From: Aedes albopictus
Taxonomy: Eukaryota > Arthropoda > Insecta > Diptera > Culicidae
DNA: 64,000 nucleotides
Direction: 5' to 3'
Assembly: GCF_035046485.1 (NCBI RefSeq)
Contig: NC_085138.1
Coordinates: forward strand, 360,037,238 to 360,101,237
The position numbers and the translations under genes were made by a program. Below, piece after piece: positions 22,187 through 31,822 of this stretch. The notes beneath the pieces were generated by a model, which was given only the letters and a program-made list of their open reading frames with translations, ran no database searches and was not told the DNA's origin. Numbering within the stretch: position 1 is the stretch's first letter; each line of letters begins with the position of its first letter.

Positions 22187-22502
22187 ATAAAATCAGCATC
22201 AAACTGCGATTTCCGCCCGAAATAATTTACACTAAAAAAATTATTACTTAATGTGAAAATTGTGAAATGTTTGAATTGTCATAACTTTTTTGTTTATTAG
22301 TTTATCATCACCAAATTTTTATGGTAATCTACCTAATACAATGGACCGTTTTCCCTGAAAAAAATACGTTGGTAAAAAGATAGGGCTTTGAGATATTTGA
22401 GTTTTTGTGACAAAAATGATATTTTTAATGTTAAAAAAGATTTTTTTTCACAGTGTATATTTTCTAAGGAATCACCATTTAGTTTTCTAACTTTGCTGAA
22501 CA
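22187..22502 (+). repeat. Partial tandem copy of the AT-rich repeat
   Basis: It begins CAATAAAATCAGCATCAAAC and runs to AACTTTGCTGAA, then the same start recurs at 22503. It is a head-to-tail partial duplication of the right-hand repeat. Confidence 0.7.
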
Positions 22503-23005
22503 ATAAAATCAGCATCAAACTGCGATTTCTGACCGAAATAATTTACACAGAAAAAAATATTTACCAAATGTGAAAATTGTGAAATGTTTGAAATCTTATA
22601 ACTTTTTTGTTTATTAGTTTACCATCACCAATTTTTTATGGTAGATTGCTAATACAATGGACCATCTTCCCTGAAAAAATTACGTTGGTAAAAAGGTAGG
22701 GTTTTGAGATATTTGAGTTTTTGTGACTAAAATGATATTTTTTAATGTTAAAAAAGATTTTTTTTCACAGTGTATATTTTCTTACGAATCACCATTTAGT
22801 TATCTAACTTTGCTGAAAAATTCATAGCAATCGAACGAACCATTTTGGCTGTGCAGATTTTTGAATATTTTTGAACTATTTTCACATACACCCTTTTGAA
22901 AAGTTAGTCGTGATTCAAAATAAAAATTTGATATCGGAAAATGGCGATTTAGATGGAACTTAAAAACTGTGCAAAGTTTCAGTTCAATAGAAAATCATGA
23001 ATTAA
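22503..23005 (+). repeat. Right-hand AT-rich repeat, inverse of 20150-20690
   Basis: Shared words include AATAATTTACACAGAAAAAA, AAAAGTTAGTCGTGA and GTGCAAAGTTTCAG. It is non-coding. See the inverted partner and tandem partial copy. Confidence 0.65.
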
Positions 23006-23765
23006 AAAATCTCCTTGATTTTGATGCTGTTGCTTGGAATCGCTCAATAGATGAACCGCAAGCAAGCTGAACAGCGGTAGTGAATGTTTTATAAGTGAAA
23101 CACAAACAAACTAAACACGAGGGATAGAGAAAACTAATTTTGCACAGTTTTCACATTCGGTCGTTGTTAGCCAATGTCAAAACAATCTCAAAACACTGAA
23201 GCCTATAGTTTGAGAATTTAAAGATTTTCGTTTCTCGCACACTGCTAAATGAGAAACTATAACTGCTGCAATGATGTAAGGAAGCTTCAACGAACCCCGA
23301 AGTACGCGTTTTGTTCTTGTTTATTTTATGGTAGTTTTTATATTCTATATAATACAGACTTTATTTTTTTTTCGCGGTACTGCTACTGAGAACGACTGTC
23401 TGTTTGCACTGATTATTATCGAGAGGTAAATTAAGATCGGCTCCATTGGCGAGAGCTGGTGAAGCATACACCTGCTAGATATATGTGTACTGTAAAATTG
23501 ATATATTTTTCTATTGGTTAAGCAAAATTTTACGTTTTATTTTTTTTTACTCTAGCGCCGTAGTTCGAGGAGGTGAATGATGAAATCTGACATTAAAAGT
23601 ATAGAAGTAGTTAATCGATGAAGTTTGTTCATTTCAATCCGAAACGCCTGATTTCACCTAGCCTTCGTTAGCATTTGTTATTGCTATTCCTGGCAATGTA
23701 TGTAATGTGAATCCACAAAAACTATTCGCTTTAAGTCCACTTTTGAATCGTATTCCGTAGAATCG
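23006..23765. other. AT-rich DNA with no recognised feature
   Basis: No conserved exon, RNA gene or repeat boundary was recognised on either strand. Confidence 0.4.
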
Positions 23766-23769
23766 TAAC

Positions 23770-23970
23770 TTGGATGTTCGCTCAGTTAGTTTAATCGACG
23801 TACCAACGATACAGAGTCATGGGTTCGAATCTCACCAGAATCGCTCAATTTGCCAGTTAAACATAAACAGTGCCTTCGAATTTTGATATATAGTCTACTG
23901 CTCACGTAACCAATGAACACTAGGTAGCTGGCGTGGTAGTGAGTTACTAGACGTTTCCAAAAAAAAAATA
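23770..23970 (+). mobile_element. tRNA-headed SINE
   Basis: The head has an A box-like GCTCAGTTAGTTTAAT (about 23782) and B box GGGTTCGAATC (about 23822), followed by a non-tRNA body to an A-rich stretch near 23960. The head differs from the SINEs at 11809 and 16574, so it is a separate family. Boundaries are approximate. Confidence 0.65.
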
Positions 23971-24039
23971 CATCTTTCAAGAAACATAGAAGTTCTATTA
24001 GAGCCTCAACATCCCGCAACATATTCGTGTCGCAAGCCC

Positions 24040-24703
24040 GAAATTTGCAAGGATTTTGAAGGATGGACGTGAAGTGATTGAAAGGTGGAAGCAGCACTTC
24101 GATGCGAGGAGAACGTAGGCACGGGAAATCAGGGCAACGGAGGAACGTCTACGCCAGTGCAGCAAAGGACGGAAATGATCCAACCCTCACGCTGAGAGAA
24201 GTTAAGGATGCCATTCACCAACTCAAAACCAACAAGAAATTGGTAAGGAAAATATCACAGCTGATGTCATCAAGACGGGGCCACAAAAGTTGGCTACCTG
24301 TCGACACCAATTTAGTTAGGATCTGGGAAACCGAACCGCTACCGAATGTGTAGAAGGAAAGGGTAATCTGCCCCAGTCACAAGAAAGGCGACCATTTGGA
24401 ATGTACGAACTTCAGAGCGATCACCATTTTGAATGCTGCTTAGGAACTGCTATCCCAGATCATCTGCCATCGTCAGTCGCCTGAAACGAATGAGTTCGAC
24501 GGAAGTTATCAAGTCGGCTTTATTGACGGCCGATCGACAACTTACCAGATCTTCATCGTACGACAAATCCTCCAGAAATGCCGTAAATACTAGGTCCCAA
24601 CTCATAACCTGTTCATCAGCTGCAAGGCAGCTTACGATCGTATCAACCGCACGGAACCATGGGAAATATGTCAAACTACTGTCAGGCACTCGTAAACGTA
24701 TGC
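24040..24703 (+). pseudogene. LINE Pol fragment, 5' part
   Basis: Frames include ERWKQHFD, then LREVKDAIHQLKTNK and a region matching the start of a LINE reverse transcriptase (ADVIKTGPQKL type). It is broken by stops and shifts. Its downstream part resumes at 26971, after a 2.27 kb insertion. Confidence 0.7.
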
Positions 24704-24758
24704 ATTGGGTCGTATGAATAAAATACAGCAAACTTTAAAACTTGTAATATTTCGACAC

Positions 24759-25003
24759 TGATTTTTCATTTGGGCCTAACTGATATTTTCAAGTTCTCTT
24801 CATCGATCCTCTCTTTGTGTTATCACAGAATGTATATTGAGTTTTCCAAAGATTCTTTGGTTGAAATGCGAAGAAGACGACTACATGTTGCTATAGAAAC
24901 AAAAACAAAATAATGAATTTGTTTGTTTTGATCAAGTTACTAGCGAAAGAGAGAGTCGACGAAGAGAAATTGATCAAGTCAGTTAGGCCCTTATGAAAAA
25001 TCA
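24759..25003. mobile_element. Nested MITE with TTTTTCATNNGGGCCTAACTGA ends
   Basis: Inverted ends of about 55 bp start TGATTTTTCATTTGGGCCTA. They share TTCTCTTCATCGA and CTCTC with the MITE at 63690-63945, so the two belong to one superfamily. The interior is AT-rich. Confidence 0.7.
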
Positions 25004-25329
25004 TTGTCGATTTATCTACTCAGAAGTAAAGTCCACAGAGTTTACTACACAGTTTGTATGAAAAAATAAGTTTTCGAACATGTGGTATTATTCCACCGGG
25101 GCCGGGGATGTCGTTAGGAAACTTATTTAGAAATACCTTTCAGGATTTCACAAAAGATTCGTTCTATCAACGGTGTTCTTACTATTCCACATTAAATTTC
25201 TCTCGGAGGCTCTACTAGATTTCAATTGGCATTTCCCATGATTCCAGCAATGCTTTCTCCTAAAATTTCTCAAAGAGATTTTGTTGGATTTCTTTCATAG
25301 CTATCAGATTTCAGAAGGTCTGCTCCAGA

Positions 25330-26160
25330 TGCACGGGGTCCTATAGAGTTTCTCCCATAGTTTCTCTTGAAATGTTTTCCGCAATTCTTTTCGGAGTTCT
25401 TTCCGGAGTTTTTTCAAGAGTTTTTCCCGGAATATCTCCTAAAGATTTTCAAACGATTTCTTACAGAATTTCTACAGGAGTTATTCCAGGATTTCTCTGG
25501 ATTTTTCCCAAGGTTTTTCTACAGGAGCTCATCCCGAAATTTCTTCCAAAGGTTTTAGTGGTATTGCTTCCAGGATCCCTCATGGGATTTCCCCCAGAGT
25601 TCCTCTTACAATTTATTCAAAAAATATCGTAAGCTTTCGCTTAGAGTTTATCCTGAGATATTTCTCAAAGGTTATCGTAGGATTTTTCTTGAAGTTTCTC
25701 TTGGATTTACTTTGGAGTTTTCCCGGGAATCTATCTTGTAAGATTCCTTCCACTGTTGCTTCCGGGATGTCAATCGGATTTTCCAGAACTTCTCCTGAAC
25801 TTTCTCCTAAAATTTCTTCTAGGATTCACTCAGAGCTCTTTTTGGGATTTCTACAGGAGCTATTCTAGATTTTTTATGTGTTTTTCCAGGCTTTTCGTAG
25901 TAGTTTACCAGACTTTGTGATGTGATTGTCCTGAGAATAATTCCCACTATTCTTCCCAGAATCCCTACGTTTTAGATGTCTCTTTTGGTATCACTCTAAT
26001 AAAAACTGCGGGAGTTCTTGGTGGTTCTTGTCCGAATTTTGCACAAATATTTCACTGGAACCTTTCAGGGGTATTCCAGAGGAATATCAAAGGGTCTCAG
26101 GGATTTGTCATTTGTTTTATAGGGTTTGAAGCCCTTTAAGATGCGTTTCAGCTTCAGGGG
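25330..26160. repeat. Degenerate short-period repeat stretch
   Basis: Variants of TTTCTCC/TTCCGGAGTTTTTTC/AGGATTT recur every 20-25 bp with much divergence. This cryptic repetition is the likely source of the open frames seen here, which are not genes. Confidence 0.55.
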
Positions 26161-26970
26161 GTTTAAGGGACGTTTCAGTGGAAATCAGAGACCTTCATGG
26201 CCGTTCCTAAAACATTCCTCAGACCCTCTAAACCATCTTCAATCCTACGCTCCATTGAAATGCCCTCGATCCACCTTGGACTCACTGCAATAACCTCAGA
26301 GACCCTATGAAACCACCGACGAACCGACGCGACTGTCAGAACGAATAAACTGCCTATGATCGCATAACTGTCCCATATGAATAGGAAATCCAGCAAATAT
26401 GGGACTGATGCGGTCATAGGCAGTAAATTTAAAATTGTTATCCGCGACGCCATGATGAAAATAGTCGAACCCTACCGCCTCCTCCAAAACGGTTCGCGTT
26501 GATTTGTTAGCTTGACCCTACCAAACCCTCGTGTGTTGGGAAAGGTAAGCTTCTGCGCCGAATTGACAGAAGCGATCGCTCGCTTCACTGGTTGACCGTT
26601 AAATTTGGGGGAACAGTTTTAAAACACTACTGGTACGTCGATGATGAAGCCTGAGATGATCTGAAGGGCCCCTGAATTACTTTGAAACCCCATTGAGTCG
26701 CCTGGAGCCCCTTAAAACGGCTTTGAGGCCCCCTGAAATTTTCTTGAGCCCCTTTGAGATCGCAGAAAACGCCCCCGAGACCTGACCACTAACCCCACCC
26801 TTCAAACTCCTATGAGGCGCCACAGACACTCTGAGACTCCCTGAAAGGTCCTTGAAACATTTAAAACTTGCCAAAATTCTCAAACAATCAAAATCCCATC
26901 ATTACTACACATCTAAGGTTTGCTACTCAAAACATGTAGTAAATACTACTTGTTATTCATACGACCCAAT

Positions 26971-27535
26971 AATGCGACAAGCCGGGATCAACAGTCGGGG
27001 TTAGATTTTCATTAAATCCAGTTAATTTGTGTGTTTACGGACGATATGGATATTATCACCAGAACATTTGGAACACAGTGTACACCCGCTTATCGCAAAA
27101 CGGCAAAGGTTGGACTAGTGGTGAATGCGTCAAAAACAAAGTGCCTGCTAGTAGACAGAACCGAAGACGACAGGATTCGTCTTGGAAGCAACGTTACAAT
27201 AGACGGGCATACCATCGAGCTAGTGAAGGGCCATACGGTACTAAAGGGTAGCCTTACTGACGGCTAACAACAATGCTATGGAATTTGTGCCTGTTACGGG
27301 CTCCAGAAGAAGTTACGGTCCAAAAAGATTCACTCCCGCACCATGTAAAAACCGGTGCTCCTCTACGGAAACGAGACGTGGACCGTACTCTAGGAGGACC
27401 GGCAAGCACTCAGCATTTTCGAGCGAGGCGAGCTAGTGTTATTTTCGGTGTTGTACAGGAGAATCATGTGTGGCAGAGAAGGATGAATTACGAGTCCGCT
27501 GCATTTTACGGCAAACCCAGCATCCTGAAGGTATG
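26971..27535 (+). pseudogene. LINE Pol fragment, 3' part
   Basis: It encodes FTDDMDIITRTFGT, a form of the (F/Y)ADD catalytic motif, followed by VVNASKTKCLLVDR and a frame near 27400 with the C-terminal R-MN-E block. Together with 24040-24703 it forms one degraded non-LTR element. The motif is preserved as TDD rather than ADD. Confidence 0.75.
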
Positions 27536-28139
27536 AAAATTTACAGTTTTTGCGTGACGCAATTTATGGACGTTCCCTAATTAACGATTTCTAACTACAC
27601 TGAAATAAATTTTAGAGTAATTTTAACTATTCGACCATGTTTAATTTTACTATGCATGAAAATAGTACTACTGAATATGTTTTAGATTAGAACAACTATC
27701 TTTTTCTTGAATTTACCATGTCCTTCTGGCTTAACGCATAGTAACCATCACTATCAAACGTAGTTATCTTAATAACACCATTCGTGTTTGCCAGAACTAT
27801 GTCTGTGATTATTTTTTACCATTTCCATATTTAGTTGAAACGAATTTCATCAAAATAATATTTTCGGCCATCTTTGCGGAATGATAAAATAATTGGATAT
27901 TTTTCTAGTTGTGTGGAAAAGATTTATATATTTAAGATGAATTGCTAAATATTACCAAAGCTATTACGTATACTTGGTAAGTAAATAAGTTAATCGTGAA
28001 TCACTTCGTTCAATTTCGCTAACAAAATCTGTAAATTTTATACATTGGGACTCGCAGTGTCTTGTCCGAACGATGTCCCTACAAACCCAAAGACAAATCC
28101 TTCGTTCGTAAGTAAGTGAACCAACCCGGATGGCCAAAT

Positions 28140-28640
28140 ACCGTTGGACAGTACCCATGGCGTTGAGTGTAAAAACAGGGTGCCGGACTGGAAGTTTCCG
28201 CCATCCGTCATTGAGCAGAACGTTCCGTTACAAGCGGTACCGGTCGGCTTTTACCAAGGCGTTTACCTAGCCGAAAGAGGAATTTCCTCGGGAATTTCTG
28301 CTTCCATCATCCGTAATCCAAGGATGGCCACAATTCTTGCACCAGTTCAAGCAATGCGTGTTCCATTTGCCACTGATCAATGTTGTTCCGAGCATCAGTG
28401 CGTGGAACTACTTCAACAACAACGTCAATTGAACAGTGAATACTAGGATTCCCAGAACATTCTGGACGTGTTTTTACTGAAAATCCAGTTCCTTCCATGA
28501 CCGAACCAATCATCCATCACTTTTAGAGAAGCAGCAGAAGGAACCACCGATGTCGCATCCGCTCAGGCAGCTCAATTTCCCGGACAACGTAGCCCACTCC
28601 CGTTAGGCATCCTCCAGAAACATCCGAGCCGGAAAACTAC
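28140..28640 (+). other. GC-richer segment inside the composite element
   Basis: A 100-codon open frame (28144-28446) runs through sequence richer in GC than its AT-rich surroundings. It has no domain I recognise. It could be captured host sequence or old retroelement debris. Confidence 0.3.
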
Positions 28641-28757
28641 ATACCAAACGACTCTGCGAGCGGGTGATGGTGACCAAGAAAACTTCCCCAGCTCCGCCGC
28701 AACATACTCCGGAATGTTATTATTATGGTGTTTATTATATTTGTAACGAGATTTGTA

Positions 28758-29502
28758 CACTGAAAAACAAGAAAACCCAAATTTGAGTATTTTTAAACTC
28801 ACTTTTGAGTTCTTTTTTGCATCCTCTTTCATTCGCTCGCTTTGCTGTTGTCAAAGAGTGAATAGCAAAACAATCCAACTTTGAGAGTTCGATGCGGGAA
28901 GCCAAAATTGAGTAAGTGACATAGAACCGAAAGTTGAGTAAATTTAACTGACGGTTGAGTAAAAAAACGTTGACTTTAGGTACTTTGGCCGAATACGCCT
29001 AAATGCAAACTACCTACACTCAGCCAAATAACCTTAAGATTTCCATAAGGCCCAACTTATGAAACGGCCTTTAAATAATTCATAATGATTCGGATGAATT
29101 TCATAAGGTCACTCTATGACGTAAAATCGTCTCACAGCTTGGCTTTTATTCATGTTTAGCAACATTGTATTCTCAAGCGTCGGTAGCCGTGTGGATAAAA
29201 CACGGGCTCGATGATCCCGACGTTCATGGATCGAATCCAGTCTGCATCATTTTAAGATTTTTTTTGTTATTTTCATAAGTCTATCTTATGAAATTTGTCA
29301 TAGCAAGCACGATCAATTTCATGAGGTATTCTTATGCCACCCATAAGAATTAGTTATAGCAAATTTTCATAAGGTATTTCGATGATTTTCGCTAGTTTTT
29401 TTCGCTGAGTGTACCTCAACATCAACTCAAAATTGGCTTCCCGCACGCAACCTCGAAGTTGGGTGGATTGAACTCACTTTTGGGTACTTTTGTTTCTCCG
29501 TG
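28758..29502. mobile_element. TA-flanked MITE with CACTGAAAAACAAG ends
   Basis: The left terminus CACTGAAAAACAAGAAAACC and right terminus (inverse of CACGGAGAAACAAAAGTACC) are imperfect inverted repeats flanked by TA. Internal TTGAGTAAA words recur inverted. It is interrupted by the element at 29017-29411. Confidence 0.65.
29017..29411. mobile_element. TA-flanked MITE carrying a tRNA-like segment
   Basis: It begins CACTCAGCCAAATAACCTTA, ends TTTTTTTCGCTGAGTG, and has TA outside each end (29015-29016, 29412-29413). TTCATAAG/CTTATG words recur along it. The middle, about 29177-29245, holds a tRNA-like sequence with A box TAGCCGTGTGGA and B box GGATCGAATCC. It therefore combines DNA-transposon ends with pol III promoter boxes. 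Confidence 0.75.
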
Positions 29503-29946
29503 TAATAAGTTGTATTTGATTGAAATAAATAATAAATATAATGTTATTTATTTATCTACAGTTTTTTTAACGTAAACAAAAACGGATGACTGCTGAACTA
29601 CGTGCTTAGTAATTAAAACCATTTTCGATAGTCAATCTTACCATGCCGCTTGTGACACACATGGTAAAATTGACTATGGAATCATTTTTGAAAATACCAT
29701 AAAATGTAAACAAAAAGTGACATGGTAAATTGTACCCTGCTCATGGTAGTTTCAAAAATAAATTATGGTCTACCAAAATCAAGTAGTAAAAGTGTCTTAA
29801 TTTCACCCTCGGATTGGTCACCGTTACCATGTCTCTTTTTTCAGTGTATGCCCCCACATCAAAAGTGTGTCATCTACGGTTGTGGTTCAATAAGTTAACA
29901 TTATGTTTTGAACAGTATTTCTATATTCAGTTACATGACTAGTGTT

Positions 29947-29990
29947 TTACACCAGGTTTTCCTCATCCTCGTCGAAGAGATCCTCAAAGT
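29947..29990 (-). CDS. COPS9: COPS9 exon 3
   Basis: The acceptor TCGTTACAG precedes [13 protein letters not shown] and TAA. The aromatic/acidic tail corresponds to the C-terminus by which CSNAP binds the complex. Confidence 0.9.
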
Positions 29991-30848
29991 CTGTAACGAA
30001 AACAATCAATTGTAATAAAATCGTATAATCCTAATTTACATTTTTGTTAATAAAAATACTAGGTAAATGGAATAGTTTTGGATGTAAGAGAAAGGATATC
30101 TATATAAATAAAAATGGAATGGTGTTTGTATGTCACGAATAGGCTCGGGAACGGATCAACGGATCAACACCATTCTTTCAGTGTTTCATTCCTACAGGGC
30201 TCCGACGTGTTCGTACGAAAAAATAATTGGAAAAATCGATCGGGAAGGCATCGAAAATGAAAAAGTCCTAAATTCCATTTTGCATGTCATTTTTCTACAG
30301 AGCTGTATGTCAAAAGACACAGTAGGCTAGTAGGCATGCAGAACGACGTTTGCCGGGACAGCTAGTTCCTTGGCTAGTTCTAAATAAAAAGACACAATTA
30401 ACCAGCTCCCGGCTGAAAACTGCTTTAATAGAATTTAGGAATAGAACATGTTACGAAAACGAGAATCTAAAAACAAAGCGGACAATTTGAAATAAAAAAT
30501 ACATACCATTGTAAAAATCTGCATGGACATCCTTCTCATTGGCAGCCAAGTCCATCAGCAATCCAGTGGAACCACCAGCCTGGAAGTAAAGTTCATCATT
30601 AATTTGTTATTTCTAGTTTATGCGCTAAAACTTCTCCGAATAAAATTCGCCAATAATATTATTACCTCTTCCAAATCCATGAACGGACCCGGCCCTTCCG
30701 GGAACATTTCGTCGGCTACGAGGGTGGGCTTCATGGCGCTCACCTGCTGCTGCTGTTTACTCTTGGAGGACTTTCCCGTGCCGGGTTTGCCCTTGTTGTT
30801 CTCAATTTTGGCTGATTTTTGTCGGGCTGGAGTTGGCTCTGAATGCAA
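29947..30848 (-). CDS. COPS9: COP9 signalosome subunit 9 (COPS9/CSNAP), spliced
   Basis: Minus-strand exons 30848-30666, 30579-30507 and 29990-29947 join in phase. The core reads [20 protein letters not shown] then [20 protein letters not shown] and [14 protein letters not shown], matching human CSNAP (57 aa) almost along its length. CSNAP is the ninth, acidic subunit of the COP9 signalosome, which removes NEDD8 from cullins. From the internal Met at 30734 the protein is 61 aa, the family's usual size. From the upstream Met at 30848 it is 99 aa, with a Lys/Gln-rich 38-residue extension. The internal start is preferred by homology. Intron 2 contains a short Helitron. The gene lies downstream of HPF1 on the same strand. 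Confidence 0.92.
30099..30365 (+). mobile_element. 267 bp non-autonomous Helitron in COPS9 intron 2
   Basis: It starts TCTATATAAATAAAAATGG directly after an A, ends TGCCGGGACAGCTAG directly before a T, and makes no target duplication. TC...CTRR ends with A/T insertion are the Helitron hallmark. The same ends occur at 33979-34290. Confidence 0.85.
30507..30579 (-). CDS. COPS9: COPS9 exon 2
   Basis: The acceptor ACTTCCAG precedes [20 protein letters not shown] and DFYN. The donor GTATGT follows. This is the most conserved part of CSNAP. Confidence 0.92.
30666..30848 (-). CDS. COPS9: COPS9 exon 1
   Basis: The exon ends FMDLEE before GTAATA. The conserved core starts at Met 39 (30734) in a favourable CGCCATGA context. 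A GTGAGC word just upstream of that Met could also act as a donor, so the 38-codon extension may be partly untranslated. Confidence 0.8.
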
Positions 30849-31765
30849 TTTCGCTGCGCTGGTAGTTTTCGATGAATAATGTCACGATTTATAAGAATCA
30901 AAGTCCAAAAACACTTCACGCAACACTAGCGAACAGCGGAAGAACACTGCTAGAGATGAAAACCACGCACTTCTGACAGCTCCGACCGACGACGACGAAC
31001 TCGCTTTGCGTGTTTACTCGTTACAGCTTTGCTTTTTTTTGTTGATGTTTTGTCATCGTGATTTCGAACATCGGAGGATGTAAACAATCCAAAAACAAAA
31101 AAGCGAGTGTCAAACTTTTCGAAGAGGAGGAGGGGAAACGCGAAATGCGCGAGAGGGGTGCGTGTGCGAAACGCTCAGGCGTATGACCCATGCAGCTCTC
31201 TAAAATGAAAGCTCTCATTTTTGAGTAGCGCCCATGCCGCACAGGGACTGTGTTGGAAACACACATTTTTTTAAATTGCTCGCACGCTCACATTTTTGCA
31301 AAATATCAATATTTTTCGGTATTTGAAGGTGGTTTATAAACTCAGTGAGGTTGCCATGTCGAAATTATTGCAAAATACATGCTCATATGAGCGTACGAGC
31401 AATTTTAAAAAAATGTGTGTTTCGAACACAGTCATGTGCGGCATGGATGTTTACTAAAAATGTGCAGGCCGAACACATTTTTGAGCGAGGCCGTTTTTGC
31501 GTGAGCACTATCGCCACGGTCACCGCACGCGCGCGCTTTTCGAACATCGACGAAAAAGGCGCGAAAATTTTGTGTTGAAGCGTTGCTGAAGCATAAATTT
31601 TTATGCTCCGCAAAGAACAGCATAAAATCTTCCGAGGGGCTTTTAGATGTTCAATGAAATTGTGATGCAGAAAAAAACTTTATTATTAGAATTAAGTTAT
31701 AATAAAAATTATTGTAAAAATGACAATGAATATAAAATGACAATTAGGATGATTATTTTCCGTTT
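30849..31765. other. COPS9 promoter side and HPF1 3' end
   Basis: From 31765 down to about 31660 is the HPF1 3' untranslated region, with AATAAA on the minus strand at 31684-31679. A MITE occupies 31232-31445. The 150 bp above 30849 is the likely COPS9 leader/promoter. No other gene is seen. Confidence 0.5.
31232..31445. mobile_element. MITE with CCATGCCGCACA ends
   Basis: Inverted ends of about 60 bp start CCATGCCGCACAGGGACTG (left) and CCATGCCGCACATGACTG (right, complemented) and share ACACACATTTTTTTAAA and GCTCG. No clear target duplication is seen. It lies between COPS9 and HPF1. Confidence 0.7.
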
Positions 31766-31822
31766 TCACGATTTTGTGAGTAAATCTAAATTAATTCCTC
31801 TGCGTCGATCTTCCAGATGAGA
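31766..31822 (-). CDS. HPF1: HPF1 terminal exon
   Basis: The acceptor CAATTTCAG precedes SHLEDRRRGINLDLLTKS and TGA. The 60 bp intron before it is a multiple of three with no stop, so retaining it would only add 20 residues. Splice signals support removal. Confidence 0.8.
   Translation of the reverse strand, partial: SHLEDRRRGINLDLLTKS

Larger units (their letters stand above)
24704..26970. mobile_element. 2.27 kb element with 18 bp perfect inverted ends, inserted in a LINE
   Basis: ATTGGGTCGTATGAATAA opens the element and its exact complement closes it. The flanks are TATGC (24699-24703) and AATGC (26971-26975), so a 4-5 bp duplication is likely. The contents are non-coding: a nested MITE at 24759-25003 and a degenerate TTTCTCC/TTCC-rich stretch (25330-26160). 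LINE coding lies on both sides, fixing the insertion. Confidence 0.75.
27598..29846. mobile_element. TA-flanked composite element with CACTGAAA ends
   Basis: It opens CACTGAAATAAATTT, closes with TTTTTTCAGTG, and has TA outside each end (27596-27597, 29847-29848). Pieces of ACCATG- and TAAAATT-rich sequence near both ends are inverted relatives. It contains two further TA-flanked elements (28758-29502, 29017-29411) and an unrecognised GC-richer segment at 28140-28640. Confidence 0.6.

Noticed and set aside
25367..25632. Phe-rich open frames of 63-86 codons
   Set aside because: They come from degenerate TTTCTCC/TTCC repetition, with several frames open at once and no conserved protein pattern.
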